Assembly: GCA_002255925.1 (NCBI GenBank)
Contig: NKIH01000008.1
Span: forward strand, 1 to 64,000
Length of the DNA: 64,000 nucleotides
Reading direction: 5' to 3'
From: Burkholderiales bacterium PBB6
Lineage (GTDB): Bacteria > Pseudomonadota > Gammaproteobacteria > Burkholderiales > Burkholderiaceae_C
Every line of letters begins with the position of its first letter. Position 1 is the first letter of the stretch. Of the stretch, positions 18,686 to 29,925 are shown piece by piece. The notes beneath the pieces are model-generated. The model worked only from the letters and a program-made list of their open reading frames with translations. It was not told where the DNA came from and made no database searches. The position numbers and the translations under genes were made by a program.

Positions 18686-18877
18686 GGGTGGAATTATCGC
18701 AAGGGCCGTCGCGGCGCGCTGGCCAAGTGCCCAATTGTCCCATCGCATCGTAAAATTCCGGGTTTTCATGGGTTCGGCAACACGCGTTCAGCGGCGCCAA
18801 CAGCGCCAACACCGCATTGGCCGAGCTCACAACGCGGGTCAGACCCCCTCAAAACCGCCGCCAACCGACGGGATTCC

Positions 18878-21800
18878 ATGTCCAAAGCTTCCAAGCACCT
18901 GATGCACTTCGAGGGCGGCAACGCCTTGTCAGCCTTCCGCGCCGCAGCCCTGCTGCCCGCCCTGCAAGCTGCCTGCCCACGGATCACCGGCGTGAGTGCC
19001 CGCCATGTGCACTGGGCCCTGAGCGATGACGCACTGGACGCCGGCCAGGCGGACAAGCTCTCCGCGCTGCTGAATTACGGCGATGCCTACGAAGGCTCGG
19101 CCGACGAAGGCGCGCTGATCGTGGTGATGCCGCGCCTGGGCACCGTGTCGCCCTGGGCCTCGAAGGCCACCGACATCGCCCACAACTGCGGCTTGGGGAT
19201 CCACCGCGTCGAGCGCGTCACCGAATTCCGCCTGACGCTCAAGACCGGCCTGGTCAGCAGCCTGACCGGCGGCAACAAGCCGCTGTCGGCCGATGAACTG
19301 ACGGCCTGCGCCCTGCTGCTGCACGACCGCATGACCGAAAGCGTGGCTTTCGAGCGCGCTGCGGCACAGCACCTGTTTGATGAAAAGCCGGCCGAGCCGA
19401 TGGCCCATGTGGACGTGCTGGGCCAGGGCCGCGCCGCGCTGGAAGCCGCCAACGTCGAGTTTGGCCTGGCGTTGTCGGGCGACGAGATCGACTATCTGGT
19501 GGCGGCCTTCACCGGCCTGAAGCGCAACCCGTCGGACGTCGAGCTGATGATGTTCGCGCAGGCCAACAGCGAGCACTGCCGCCACAAGATCTTCAACGCC
19601 GAGTTCAGCATCGACGGCGAAAAGCAGCCGCTGTCGATGTTCGGCATGATCCGCAACACCGAAAAGCTGAACCCGCAGCACACGGTGGTCGCCTACAGCG
19701 ACAACGCCGCCGTGATGGAAGGTGGCACGACCGAGCGCTGGCTGCCGCAGGGGTTCACCAACGCGCCGCAATACGGCGCCCGCACGGAAACCACCCACGT
19801 GCTGATGAAGGTGGAAACGCACAACCACCCGACCGCCATTTCGCCGTTCCCGGGTGCCTCGACTGGCGCTGGCGGTGAAATCCGCGACGAAGGCGCCACC
19901 GGCCGTGGCTCGCGCCCGAAGGTCGGCCTGACCGGCTTCTCGGTGTCGAACCTGCACCTGCCCGGCACGCAAGAGCCGTGGGAAAAGAACCCGGTGGGCA
20001 AGCCTGAGCACATCGCCAGCCCGCTGCAGATCATGACCGAGGGCCCGCTGGGCGGCGCGGCCTTCAACAACGAGTTCGGCCGCTCCAACCTGGCCGGCTA
20101 CTTCCGCGTCTTTGAGCAGACCGTGGGCGAGGGCGCAGACGCCATCCGCCGCGGCTATCACAAGCCCATCATGATCGCCGGTGGCCTGGGCACCATCAGC
20201 GCCAACCAGACGCACAAGCTGCCGTTTGGCGCTGGCACGCTGCTGATCCAGCTTGGCGGCCCGGGCATGCGCATCGGCATGGGCGGCGGCGCTGCCAGCT
20301 CGATGGCGGCCGGCACCAACACCGCGTCGCTCGACTTCGACTCGGTGCAGCGCGGCAACCCTGAAATCGAGCGTCGCGCTCAGGAAGTGATCAACCATTG
20401 CTGGTCGCTGGGCGAGGGCAACCCCATCGTCGCCATCCACGACGTGGGCGCCGGTGGCATCTCCAACGCCTTCCCTGAGCTGGTGGACGGCGCAGGCAAG
20501 GGCGCACGGTTCGATTTGCGCAAGGTGCCGCTGGAAGAATCCGGCCTGGCGCCGAAGGAAATCTGGTGCAACGAGAGCCAGGAGCGCTACACCCTGGCCG
20601 TGAACCCGGATCTGCTGCCGCTGTTCGAGCAGATGTGCGAGCGTGAGCGCTGCCCGTTTGCCATTGTCGGCGTGACCACCGATGAGCTGTCGCTGGTGCT
20701 GGAAGACGGCCCGGGTGGCGAGCGCGTGATCGACATGCCGATGGACGTGCTGCTGGGCAAGCCGCCCAAGATGCACCGCGACGTGAAGCGCGTCGAGCGC
20801 AAGCTGGCGCCGCTGAACCTGACCGACGTGTCCCTCGGCAAGGCAGCCCTGGACGTGCTGCGCCACCCGACCGTGGCCAGCAAGCGTTTCCTGATTTCGA
20901 TCGGTGACCGCACCGTGGGCGGCATGAACCACCGCGACCAGATGGTCGGCCCGTGGCAGGTGCCGGTGGCCGACTGCGCGGTGACGCTGGCTGATTACGC
21001 CGGTTTCCGCGGCGAAGCCATGAGCATGGGCGAGCGCACGCCGCTGGCCTCGCTCGACGGCCCGGCCTCCGGCCGCATGGCGGTGGGTGAAGCCATCACC
21101 AACCTGCTGGCCGCGCCGTTCCAGATGGAGCGCGTGAAGCTGAGCGCCAACTGGATGGCCGCCTGCGGCGAGCCCGGTGAAGACGCTGCGCTGTACGACA
21201 CGGTGAAGGCCGTCGGCATGGAGCTGTGCCCGGCCCTGGGCATCAGCATTCCGGTGGGCAAGGACAGCCTGTCGATGCGCACGCGCTGGCAAGACGATGG
21301 CGAGACCAAGCAGGTGGTGGCGCCGGTGTCGTTGATCGTCACCGCGTTTGCCACGCTGGACGATGTGCGCGGCACGCTGACGCCGCAGCTGCAGATCGGC
21401 GACAGCACGCTGATCCTGGTGGATCTGGGCAATGGCAAGTCCCGCATGGGCGGCTCCATCCTGGGCCAGACGCTGCAGCAGTTCGGTGACACCGTGCCTG
21501 ATCTGGATGATCCGGCACAGCTGAAGGCCCTGGTGGCCGCAGTGAACGAGCTGCGTGCCGCCGGCAAGCTGCAGGCGTATCACGACCGCTCAGACGGCGG
21601 CCTGTGGGCCGCGGCGTGCGAGATGGCCTTTGCCGGCCATCGTGGCCTGAGCCTGAATGTGGACATGCTGGTCACCGAAGGCGACGGCATTTCCGACAGC
21701 CGTGCCGACACCGGCGACGCGAAGAACTGGGCTGCACAGACCAGTGGCCGCCGTGACGAGCTGACGCTGAAGGCGCTGTTCAACGAAGAGCTGGGCGCGC

Positions 21801-22888
21801 TGCTGCAGGTGAAGACCGCTGACCGCGATGCCGTGCTGGGCACGCTGCGCGCGCACGGCCTGAGCAAGATCAGCCATGTCGTCGGCAAGGCCAACGACAA
21901 GGAAACCGTGGAAGTCTGGCGTGATGCCAAGAACCAGTTCAGCGCCCCGCTGCAAGACCTGCATCAGGTGTGGGACGAGGTGTCGTGGCGCATCGCCCGC
22001 CTGCGCGACAACCCCGAATGCGCTGACAGCGAGCATGCGCTGGCGGGTGGCTCGGACAGCGGCTTGCACACCGCGCTGACGTTCGACCCGGCCGTGAATG
22101 TGGCTGCGCCGTTCATCGGCAAGGCGCGTCCGAAGGTGGCGATCCTGCGTGAGCAGGGCGTGAACAGCCATGTCGAGACCAGCTATGTGTTCGACCAGGC
22201 GGGCTTCGACGCTTTCGACGTGCACATGAGTGATCTGCAGAGCGGCCGCGCCCGTCTGGACCAGTTCCAGGGTTTTGTGGCTTGCGGCGGTTTCAGCTAC
22301 GGCGACACCCTGGGTGCCGGCGAGGGCTGGGCCCGTTCGATCATGTTCAACCCGAAGCTGGCCGAGCAGTTCGCGGGCTTCTTCGGCCGCCAGGACACGT
22401 TCGCGCTGGGTATCTGCAATGGCTGCCAGATGATGGCTGCCTTGTCGCCGATCATCCCGGGTGCGCAGGATTGGCCGAAGTTCACCCGCAACAAGAGTGA
22501 GCAGTTCGAGGCGCGCCTGGCGATGGTGGAGGTGCTGGAAAGCCCATCGATTTTCTTTCAGGGCATGACCGGTACGCGTCTGCCGATCGCGGTGGCGCAC
22601 GGCGAGGGGTTTGCTGATTTCTCGCAGCGCGGTGACGCATCCAAGGTCAAGCAGGCGGTTCGTTTTGTCGATGGCCAAGGCTTGCCGACCGAGGCGTATC
22701 CGCTGAACCCGAACGGCAGCCCGGGTGGTCTGACGTCGGTGACCACGGCCGATGGTCGGTTCACGGTGCTGATGCCGCATCCGGAGCGTGTGTTCCGCAA
22801 TGCGTTGATGAGTTGGACGGACGGCGACATCAATGCCCACAGCCCGTGGATGCGCATGTTCCAGAACGCACGCAAGTTCGTGGGCTGA
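18878..22888 (+). CDS. purL: Phosphoribosylformylglycinamidine synthase (single-chain)
   Basis: A 1336-residue enzyme of purine synthesis that turns FGAR, glutamine and ATP into FGAM. The N-terminal region, the linker ([14 protein letters not shown]), two FGAM-synthase halves ([17 protein letters not shown]-like motif around 325; [16 protein letters not shown]) and a C-terminal class I glutaminase are all present. The glutaminase triad is C1180 (LGICNGCQ), H1301 and E1303 (MPHPERVFR). The frame is open far upstream, to about 17813, but that stretch is antisense to map; ATG 18878 gives the usual start ([20 protein letters not shown]). It is the large gammaproteobacterial/betaproteobacterial type, not the PurLQS complex. 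Confidence 0.98.
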   Translation: MSKASKHLMHFEGGNALSAFRAAALLPALQAACPRITGVSARHVHWALSDDALDAGQADKLSALLNYGDAYEGSADEGALIVVMPRLGTVSPWASKATDIAHNCGLGIHRVERVTEFRLTLKTGLVSSLTGGNKPLSADELTACALLLHDRMTESVAFERAAAQHLFDEKPAEPMAHVDVLGQGRAALEAANVEFGLALSGDEIDYLVAAFTGLKRNPSDVELMMFAQANSEHCRHKIFNAEFSIDGEKQPLSMFGMIRNTEKLNPQHTVVAYSDNAAVMEGGTTERWLPQGFTNAPQYGARTETTHVLMKVETHNHPTAISPFPGASTGAGGEIRDEGATGRGSRPKVGLTGFSVSNLHLPGTQEPWEKNPVGKPEHIASPLQIMTEGPLGGAAFNNEFGRSNLAGYFRVFEQTVGEGADAIRRGYHKPIMIAGGLGTISANQTHKLPFGAGTLLIQLGGPGMRIGMGGGAASSMAAGTNTASLDFDSVQRGNPEIERRAQEVINHCWSLGEGNPIVAIHDVGAGGISNAFPELVDGAGKGARFDLRKVPLEESGLAPKEIWCNESQERYTLAVNPDLLPLFEQMCERERCPFAIVGVTTDELSLVLEDGPGGERVIDMPMDVLLGKPPKMHRDVKRVERKLAPLNLTDVSLGKAALDVLRHPTVASKRFLISIGDRTVGGMNHRDQMVGPWQVPVADCAVTLADYAGFRGEAMSMGERTPLASLDGPASGRMAVGEAITNLLAAPFQMERVKLSANWMAACGEPGEDAALYDTVKAVGMELCPALGISIPVGKDSLSMRTRWQDDGETKQVVAPVSLIVTAFATLDDVRGTLTPQLQIGDSTLILVDLGNGKSRMGGSILGQTLQQFGDTVPDLDDPAQLKALVAAVNELRAAGKLQAYHDRSDGGLWAAACEMAFAGHRGLSLNVDMLVTEGDGISDSRADTGDAKNWAAQTSGRRDELTLKALFNEELGALLQVKTADRDAVLGTLRAHGLSKISHVVGKANDKETVEVWRDAKNQFSAPLQDLHQVWDEVSWRIARLRDNPECADSEHALAGGSDSGLHTALTFDPAVNVAAPFIGKARPKVAILREQGVNSHVETSYVFDQAGFDAFDVHMSDLQSGRARLDQFQGFVACGGFSYGDTLGAGEGWARSIMFNPKLAEQFAGFFGRQDTFALGICNGCQMMAALSPIIPGAQDWPKFTRNKSEQFEARLAMVEVLESPSIFFQGMTGTRLPIAVAHGEGFADFSQRGDASKVKQAVRFVDGQGLPTEAYPLNPNGSPGGLTSVTTADGRFTVLMPHPERVFRNALMSWTDGDINAHSPWMRMFQNARKFVG

Positions 22889-22921
22889 TGGACCGCTAGT
22901 TCCGTCTGTTCGCTGATGGTG

Positions 22922-22951
22922 AAAGGGCTCGCTTCGTGCGGGCCTTTTTTT
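22922..22951 (+). terminator. Rho-independent terminator of purL
   Basis: An imperfect hairpin (AAAGGGCTCGC, loop TTCGT, GCGGGCCTTT) ends in seven or more T at about 22944-22951, 34 bases after the purL stop. Confidence 0.85.
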
Positions 22952-22987
22952 CGTCTGTACCTGGTTTGTTGGGTGGTGAGCGGTAGG

Positions 22988-23322
22988 TGGAGCGCGGGCA
23001 GGTGGGCGTTCGGGTCTGCTGCGCTCGTGTCCCCCGCCGACAGCCTGTGGCTGTCGTCTCCTCCTTTTACCTCGCTTCGCAGACCCGAACACCCACCTGC
23101 CCAGTCGACGGTTGGGGCTGGGGTGAGGATGGGGTCAGCGTTTCCGGGGCTCAGTGCGCATTGCTTGCCGGGTTTTTGGGCGTGGCAGTGCTCAATGGCT
23201 GGAGGGGCCGAGGGTGACGGGTGAGTGCCGAAGCGAAGTCAAGGGGGAGGGGCGGGCGCAGCCCGACCCGGAGGACATGAGCGCAGGTACTCACCCGGCG
23301 GCCGCGGCCGAGCGCCATCCTT
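22988..23322. repeat. Structured direct repeat, copy 1
   Basis: The first of two direct copies about 393 bases apart. It contains two hairpin-forming parts. Part A (22996-23102) has 24-base arms (22996-23019 and 23079-23102) with one mismatch, enclosing a second perfect 8-bp hairpin (23038-23045 / 23049-23056, loop TGT). Part B (23219-23296) has outer arms GGGTGAGTGCC / GGTACTCACCC with one mismatch and an inner CGGGC-GCA-GCCCG stem. The sequence between A and B differs from copy 2, while the arms are conserved. It may be a mobile-type (MITE/REP-like) element or a structured RNA; I cannot name a family. Confidence 0.7.
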
Positions 23323-23380
23323 TCCGCAAGCTCGGTTGGAGTTGGGTTGACCTTGGCGCCGGTGCCGTTTCATCTTCGGG

Positions 23381-23726
23381 TGGAGCGCGGGCAGGTGGGT
23401 GTCCGGGTCTGCTGCGCTCGTGTTCCCCGCCGACAGCCTGTGGCTGTCGTCTCCTCCTTTTACCTCGCTTCGCAGACCCGAACACCCACCTGCCCAGGCG
23501 ACGGTTGGGGCTGGGGTGACGATGGGGGCAACGTTTCCGGGGCTCAGTGCGCAATCAGTGCGCATGGCGTGTCGAGTGTTTGCGCGTGGCAGTGCGCATC
23601 GGCTGGAGTGGCCGCGGGTGACGGGTGAGTGCCGGAGCGAAGTCAAGGGGGAGGGGCGGGCGCAGCCCGACCCGGAGGACATGAGCGGAGGTACTCACCC
23701 GGCGCCCTTGGCCGAGCCCCACTTTT
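23381..23726. repeat. Structured direct repeat, copy 2
   Basis: The second copy, ending directly at the fadH stop codon. Part A arms are 23389-23412 and 23472-23495, again with a single mismatch, but at a different arm position from copy 1. Part B spans 23623-23700. Relative to copy 1 there is about an 11-base insertion between A and B (around 23550-23570). Conservation is highest in the arms and in the inner part of B. Confidence 0.7.
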
Positions 23727-23727
23727 C

Positions 23728-25830
<2,103 letters not shown>

Positions 25831-25883
25831 CTAGGCGCGATGCCTCAAATCTGCATCGGGATTACCCGCGAGTGGTGCAATGC

Positions 25884-26135
25884 ATGTCCAATAGCGGCAT
25901 GCATGACAACGACCCCGCCGAGCCCGAGCGCATTGATGCGCGGCTGACCGACCTGGAAATCAAGGCCAGCTACACCGACGACCTGCTCGAAACGCTCAAC
26001 CAGATCATCGTGCGCCAGCAGGCGCAGATTGACCTGCTCACACGTGAGGTGCTGCAGCTCCGTCAGCAAGCCCCCGACAGCGGTGGCGGCGCTGCCTTCC
26101 GTAGCCTGCGCGACGAATTGCCGCCGCACTATTGA
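25884..26135 (+). CDS. slyX: SlyX family protein
   Basis: An 83-residue protein. The SlyX core is a short coiled coil with the pattern IDARLTDLEIKASYTDDLLETLN, then QIIVRQQAQIDLLTREVLQL, ending in a conserved LRDELPPHY tail. Its function is unknown in any species; E. coli slyX lies next to slyD, which is not here. The frame is open upstream to 25731 through the fadH promoter; I chose ATG 25884, and ATG 25899 (MHDNDPAEPER) is about equally possible because neither has a clear ribosome site. It is divergent from fadH and 43 bases ahead of the nitronate monooxygenase gene. Confidence 0.85.
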   Translation: MSNSGMHDNDPAEPERIDARLTDLEIKASYTDDLLETLNQIIVRQQAQIDLLTREVLQLRQQAPDSGGGAAFRSLRDELPPHY

Positions 26136-26178
26136 GCCCGTCCACCCAGCGCCCCGTTCAGCCAGTCCGGATTTGCCC

Positions 26179-27255
26179 ATGACCCACCCCGCCTTGATGC
26201 GTGCCGAGCAGTTCTGCCGCCAGTACCAACTTCAGCATCCGGTGGTGATGGCCCCGATGGCTGGCGTGACGCACCACGCCTTGCCCCTGGCCTTCAGCGC
26301 CACCGGCGGCATGGCGGCCTTTGGTGCCCTGATGCACGCAGCCCCGGCGATGGAGGACTGGGTGCTGCAGTTCCGCAGCCAGGGCGGCGGTCCATTGCTG
26401 CTGAACCTGTGGATGCCTGAGCCCGCGCCTGCCGTGCCGCAGCCTGAGCACGAAGCCGCGCTGCGCCGTTTTCTTGCTGGCTTCGGCCCGGACGTGCCGG
26501 CGCACGCCGCTGATGCGCCGCTGCACGACGTGCATGAGCAGCTGGAGATGGCCCTGGCGCTGCGTCCGGCGGTGCTTTCCACCATCATGGGTTTGCTGCC
26601 GCCCGAGCGCGTGGCGCAGGCCCGCGCCGCCGGCGTGGCCTGGTGGGCGACGGTGACAACGGTGGCCGAGGCCCGTCTGGCTGAGGCCGCCGGGGCGGAC
26701 GTCATCGTGGCGCAAGGGGCCGAAGCGGGCGGGCACCGCGGCGCGTTTGTGGCGGCCGATGCCCAGCGTGATGCGGTGGGCCTGATGTCGCTGCTGCCCC
26801 AGGTGGTGGATGCCGTGCAGGTGCCGGTGGTGGCCGCAGGCGGCATTGGTGATGCGCGGGGTGTGGCGGCGGCCTTGCTGCTGGGCGCCAGTGCGGTGCA
26901 GGTGGGCACGGCGCTGCTGCGCACGCCCGAGGCCGCAGTGCACCCGGCCTGGGCTGGTTTGCTGGCCGTGACGGCCCCGGAGGACACCCAGCTCACGCGG
27001 GCGTTTTCAGGGCGCTGGGGGCGCGCGCTGGCCACCGACTATGTGCGCGCTGCTGCAGCGCCAGAGGCGCCGGAACCCGCGCCTTATCCACGCCAGCGCG
27101 GCTTGACGGCGGCGATGCGTGCCGATGCCACGACGGCCGGCGATGTGCACCGCATGCAGGCCTGGGCGGGCCAGTCTGCCGGCCTGGCCCAGGCCATGCC
27201 GGCGGAAGACTGGCTGCGACAGACCTGGCAGCAGGCCGGGGCGTTGCTGGGCTGA
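26179..27255 (+). CDS. Nitronate monooxygenase (NPD/2-nitropropane dioxygenase family)
   Basis: A 358-residue FMN-dependent TIM-barrel enzyme that oxidises alkyl nitronates, possibly for detoxification of propionate-3-nitronate. Motifs in order: VVMAPMAGVTHHALPLAFS at the N-terminus, LLLNLW, VIVAQGAEAGGHRG (with the conserved His of the active site), VPVVAAGGIGD (phosphate binding) and GASAVQVGTALLRTPE. I started at ATG 26179, since upstream of it the open frame overlaps slyX. The family also includes enzymes of unknown substrate, so nitronate is the default call. It converges on the histidine kinase gene with only seven bases between stops. Confidence 0.88.
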   Translation: MTHPALMRAEQFCRQYQLQHPVVMAPMAGVTHHALPLAFSATGGMAAFGALMHAAPAMEDWVLQFRSQGGGPLLLNLWMPEPAPAVPQPEHEAALRRFLAGFGPDVPAHAADAPLHDVHEQLEMALALRPAVLSTIMGLLPPERVAQARAAGVAWWATVTTVAEARLAEAAGADVIVAQGAEAGGHRGAFVAADAQRDAVGLMSLLPQVVDAVQVPVVAAGGIGDARGVAAALLLGASAVQVGTALLRTPEAAVHPAWAGLLAVTAPEDTQLTRAFSGRWGRALATDYVRAAAAPEAPEPAPYPRQRGLTAAMRADATTAGDVHRMQAWAGQSAGLAQAMPAEDWLRQTWQQAGALLG

Positions 27256-27262
27256 GCCAACT

Positions 27263-29206
27263 TCAAGCAGGCGGCAGCCAGCGGGCCAGCATGCGGGCCA
27301 GCTGCTCTCGCGTGTAGGGCTTGGCGAGCAGGTCGTCCATGCCCGCCTCGCGCGCGGCGAGGTGGTCTTCGGGCAGCGCGTTGGCCGTCAGGGCGATCAC
27401 CGGCAATCGCGGCAGACCAGCTTGCTGTGCTTCCAGCGCGCGCCAGCGCCGGGTGGCCGCGTAGCCGTCCATCACCGGCATCTGCCCATCCATCAACACC
27501 AGGTCAGGCCGTTGCTGCGCGAGCGCGGTCAGCGCGTCTGCGCCGTCGGCCACTTGCGTCACGGTCAAGCCCAGTGAGCGCAGCATGGCCACCGCAATCA
27601 GGCTGTTGACCGAGTTGTCTTCGGCCAGCAGCACGCTGCCGCGCAGGCTCTCGGGCGCGGCAGTGGTTTCAGCAACCACATGGGCTGTCTCTGTCGCAGG
27701 GCAAACTGGAAGGCTCAGGTGGAAGCTGAAGCGGCTGCCCACGCCGATCGTGCTGTCCACGGCGATGTGGCTGCCCATGCGCTCCACCAGCCGATGAGAA
27801 ATCGCCAGCCCGAGCCCGCTGCCGCCGAAGCTGCGTTGCGGCCCCTGGTCAATCTGCTGGAACGGCGTGAAGAGCTGGTCGATGCGGTCAGCGGCGATGC
27901 CGATGCCGGTGTCGGTCACCGCAAACAGCACGGACGCGGCGGGTGCGCCTTCCCCGGCATCAGGTTGTTTGGATGCAGGCACGGAAGGCAGCGCCTTGAC
28001 GGCCACGCACACTTCCCCGCGCGGGGTGAACTTGACGGCGTTGGCGACCAGGTTGATGAGCACCTGCTTCAGGCGCTGGGCGTCGGCCAGCACCTGGGCG
28101 GGCAGGGCGGGGTCCAACTCGGCCCGGAAGCTGAGCTGCCGTGCACTGGCACTGGCCGCGAACAGGGCATGCACCTCGATGACCAGGGCCTGCAGCGACA
28201 CCGGGTCTGCGCGCAGATCGACGTGGCCGGCGTCGATCTTCGAGAAGTCCAGCGTGTCGTTCAGCACGGCCAGCAGGCCTTGGCCAGAGCTGCGCGCCAC
28301 ATCCAGCAAATGCCGCTGCGACGGCGACAACGTGCCCTCATTCAGCAAGTCCAGCGCGCCGAGCACGCCGTTCATCGGTGTGCGTATCTCGTGGCTCATC
28401 GTGGCCAGAAAACGGGCCTTGGCCTGCGCCCCGGCCTGGGCGGCCTGCATGGCTTGACGCAACTGCTCAGCATTGGCTTCCGCCTCGTGCTTCAGGCGCA
28501 GCGCGGCCAGGGTGGTCTGCCGCATCGAGCCGACGTTGCGCAGCAAGGCCGCGCAGAAGGCCAGCGTCATCGTGGCGAGTGGCCAGGAGCGCAGGTCGGG
28601 GTGCAGTGCCAGCATGCCCGACAGGGGCAGCATCATGGCGCAGATCAGCAGCTCGGCATAGCGCCCGATCAAGGCTATGTAGAAACTGGTGATGGCAGCG
28701 GTACCGGCCAGCAAGATGATGTGAAACTCGCGCCCCTCCAGATCGAGGCCCGGGAACAGCGCCACGGTGGACACCAGCCAGAGCAGTCCCGCCAGCATGG
28801 CGTTGGCCCGCACTTGCCGCATGGCGGCCAGACGCAGGCTGCGGGTGCGCAAACCGCTGCGGCGCGCCTGCCAGTGAATGCGCAGCCGCCACAGGCCGCT
28901 CACCACGGCCATGGCTGCCAGCAACATGCTGACGGGCCAAAGCGCTGGCAGGTGGACGGTGTAGAGCAGCAGCACCCCCACGGCCAGCCACAACAGCGGC
29001 ACGCTGCTGGGGGCGTGGGACAGCACCATGAACAGCGCTTCGCGCTGAACGCGCTCCTCCAGGTCGTCGTCAGCTGGCTGAAGCACAGGCGTGGGCGCCG
29101 GTGGGGAGCGCGCCGAGGTGGGCGCGCAGTTCAGCGCAGCAGACAACTTGCATCGATCAACTCCGGTGCGGGCCGCAGCCCGGTGGGTGACAGCAGCGGG
29201 TTGCAA
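27263..29206 (-). CDS. Hybrid sensor histidine kinase with receiver domain
   Basis: Up to 647 residues. Five to six membrane helices (about 70-225) form a sensor without a large periplasmic domain. A short linker coiled coil leads to the HisKA box FLATMSHEIRTPMNG with phospho-acceptor H272, then the ATPase domain (N-box LINLVANAVKF, DTGIGI, GGSGLGLAIS). The C-terminal receiver has phospho-acceptor D573 (VLMDGQMPVMDG) and K629. No Hpt domain or output partner gene is nearby, so the target is unknown. The start is uncertain: the first 45 residues are Ala/Pro-rich and may not be translated; TTG 29146 is an alternative. It is divergent from a secreted-protein gene. Confidence 0.9.
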   Translation of the reverse strand: MQPAAVTHRAAARTGVDRCKLSAALNCAPTSARSPPAPTPVLQPADDDLEERVQREALFMVLSHAPSSVPLLWLAVGVLLLYTVHLPALWPVSMLLAAMAVVSGLWRLRIHWQARRSGLRTRSLRLAAMRQVRANAMLAGLLWLVSTVALFPGLDLEGREFHIILLAGTAAITSFYIALIGRYAELLICAMMLPLSGMLALHPDLRSWPLATMTLAFCAALLRNVGSMRQTTLAALRLKHEAEANAEQLRQAMQAAQAGAQAKARFLATMSHEIRTPMNGVLGALDLLNEGTLSPSQRHLLDVARSSGQGLLAVLNDTLDFSKIDAGHVDLRADPVSLQALVIEVHALFAASASARQLSFRAELDPALPAQVLADAQRLKQVLINLVANAVKFTPRGEVCVAVKALPSVPASKQPDAGEGAPAASVLFAVTDTGIGIAADRIDQLFTPFQQIDQGPQRSFGGSGLGLAISHRLVERMGSHIAVDSTIGVGSRFSFHLSLPVCPATETAHVVAETTAAPESLRGSVLLAEDNSVNSLIAVAMLRSLGLTVTQVADGADALTALAQQRPDLVLMDGQMPVMDGYAATRRWRALEAQQAGLPRLPVIALTANALPEDHLAAREAGMDDLLAKPYTREQLARMLARWLPPA

Positions 29207-29352
29207 TGCCCGCCAAGCCCAGTTGATGCTACCGCATGGGCCTGCCGGCCCGTCGCTGCGCAGCCCGCCTCAGCGATGCGCTAACCTGTGCGCCCCGGCA
29301 GCACGGTGCGCGCCGAGCTGGTCAACCTGATGAGCGCTGGAGGCGATTGCTG

Positions 29353-29913
29353 ATGAAACCCACTCCCGCCGTGGTTGGGCCCGGATCAAGGCGACTGGCA
29401 GGCCTGGTTGCCGTGCTGGCGCTGAGCGCGGCCTGCCCCGCCTGGTCGGAGCCCGCCGCCACGAACGCGGTTGCGGCTGCGCCGGCGTCTGCAGAGCCCG
29501 CGGCCCGCCTGCTCAAGTTCAGTGAATTTTTCGTGCAGCCCATCGGTGAGCGGGGTTTGGTGCCCACCGCGGCGCTGCTGGCAGCCCAGGGGCAGCAGGT
29601 GCGCATCCGAGGCTGGATGGTCAGCCAGGAAGAGGGCGCTGCCGACTATTTTCTGCTCACTGCCCGGCCGGTGCGCCTCAGTGAGCATGCCGACGGCGAC
29701 GCCGATGACCTGCCGCCCGCCACCCTGCTGGTTCGCTGGCCACCCACGCTGGCTGCCACGCCCAAACGCCATCAACCGGGCTTGATCGAGGTGGTGGGCA
29801 CCCTGGTGGTCGGCCGGACGGTTGAGCCCGATGGTCGGGTGTCTTGGGTGCAGTTGCAGCTGTCACCACCGCCGCCGCCACCGGCGACTGTCGGCCAGCG
29901 CAGCCCTGCTTGA
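29353..29913 (+). CDS. Secreted protein of unknown function
   Basis: A 186-residue protein from ATG 29353, with GGAGGCG at 29339-29345 as ribosome site; the open frame extends upstream to 29236 without support. A signal peptide is clear: basic start, then GLVAVLALSAACPAWSEP. The mature part (about 36-170) contains VRIRGWMVSQEEGAADYFLL, LLVRWPP and GLIEVVGTLVVGRTVEPDGRVSWVQLQL, which looks like a small beta-rich, OB-like fold. A Pro-rich tail (SPPPPPPA) ends it. It stands 12 bases ahead of the alkaline phosphatase gene, so the two are probably cotranscribed. No family recognised. Confidence 0.7.
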   Translation: MKPTPAVVGPGSRRLAGLVAVLALSAACPAWSEPAATNAVAAAPASAEPAARLLKFSEFFVQPIGERGLVPTAALLAAQGQQVRIRGWMVSQEEGAADYFLLTARPVRLSEHADGDADDLPPATLLVRWPPTLAATPKRHQPGLIEVVGTLVVGRTVEPDGRVSWVQLQLSPPPPPPATVGQRSPA

Positions 29914-29925
29914 AACCTCTGCATC

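Larger units (their letters stand above)
22952..23727. other. Gene-free stretch filled by two tandem structured repeats
   Basis: Between the purL terminator and the fadH stop I find no credible gene. Short open frames here repeat the same peptide twice because the DNA itself is duplicated; they have no family-like features. The stretch consists of a short lead-in, repeat copy 1 (22988-23322), a spacer of about 58 bases and repeat copy 2 (23381-23726), both described separately. Confidence 0.75.

Noticed and set aside
17813-18877. N-terminal extension of the purL frame by 355 codons
   Set aside because: It is antisense to map, its residues are not family-like, and ATG 18878 gives the normal PurL start.
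18929-21583. 884-codon open frame antisense to purL
   Set aside because: High-GC shadow frame; composition (His/Arg/Gly/Gln-rich) and lack of any domain show it is not a gene.
22988-23726. CRISPR array
   Set aside because: Only two long copies with internal hairpins and a single spacer-like gap; no short regular repeats and no cas genes in the window.
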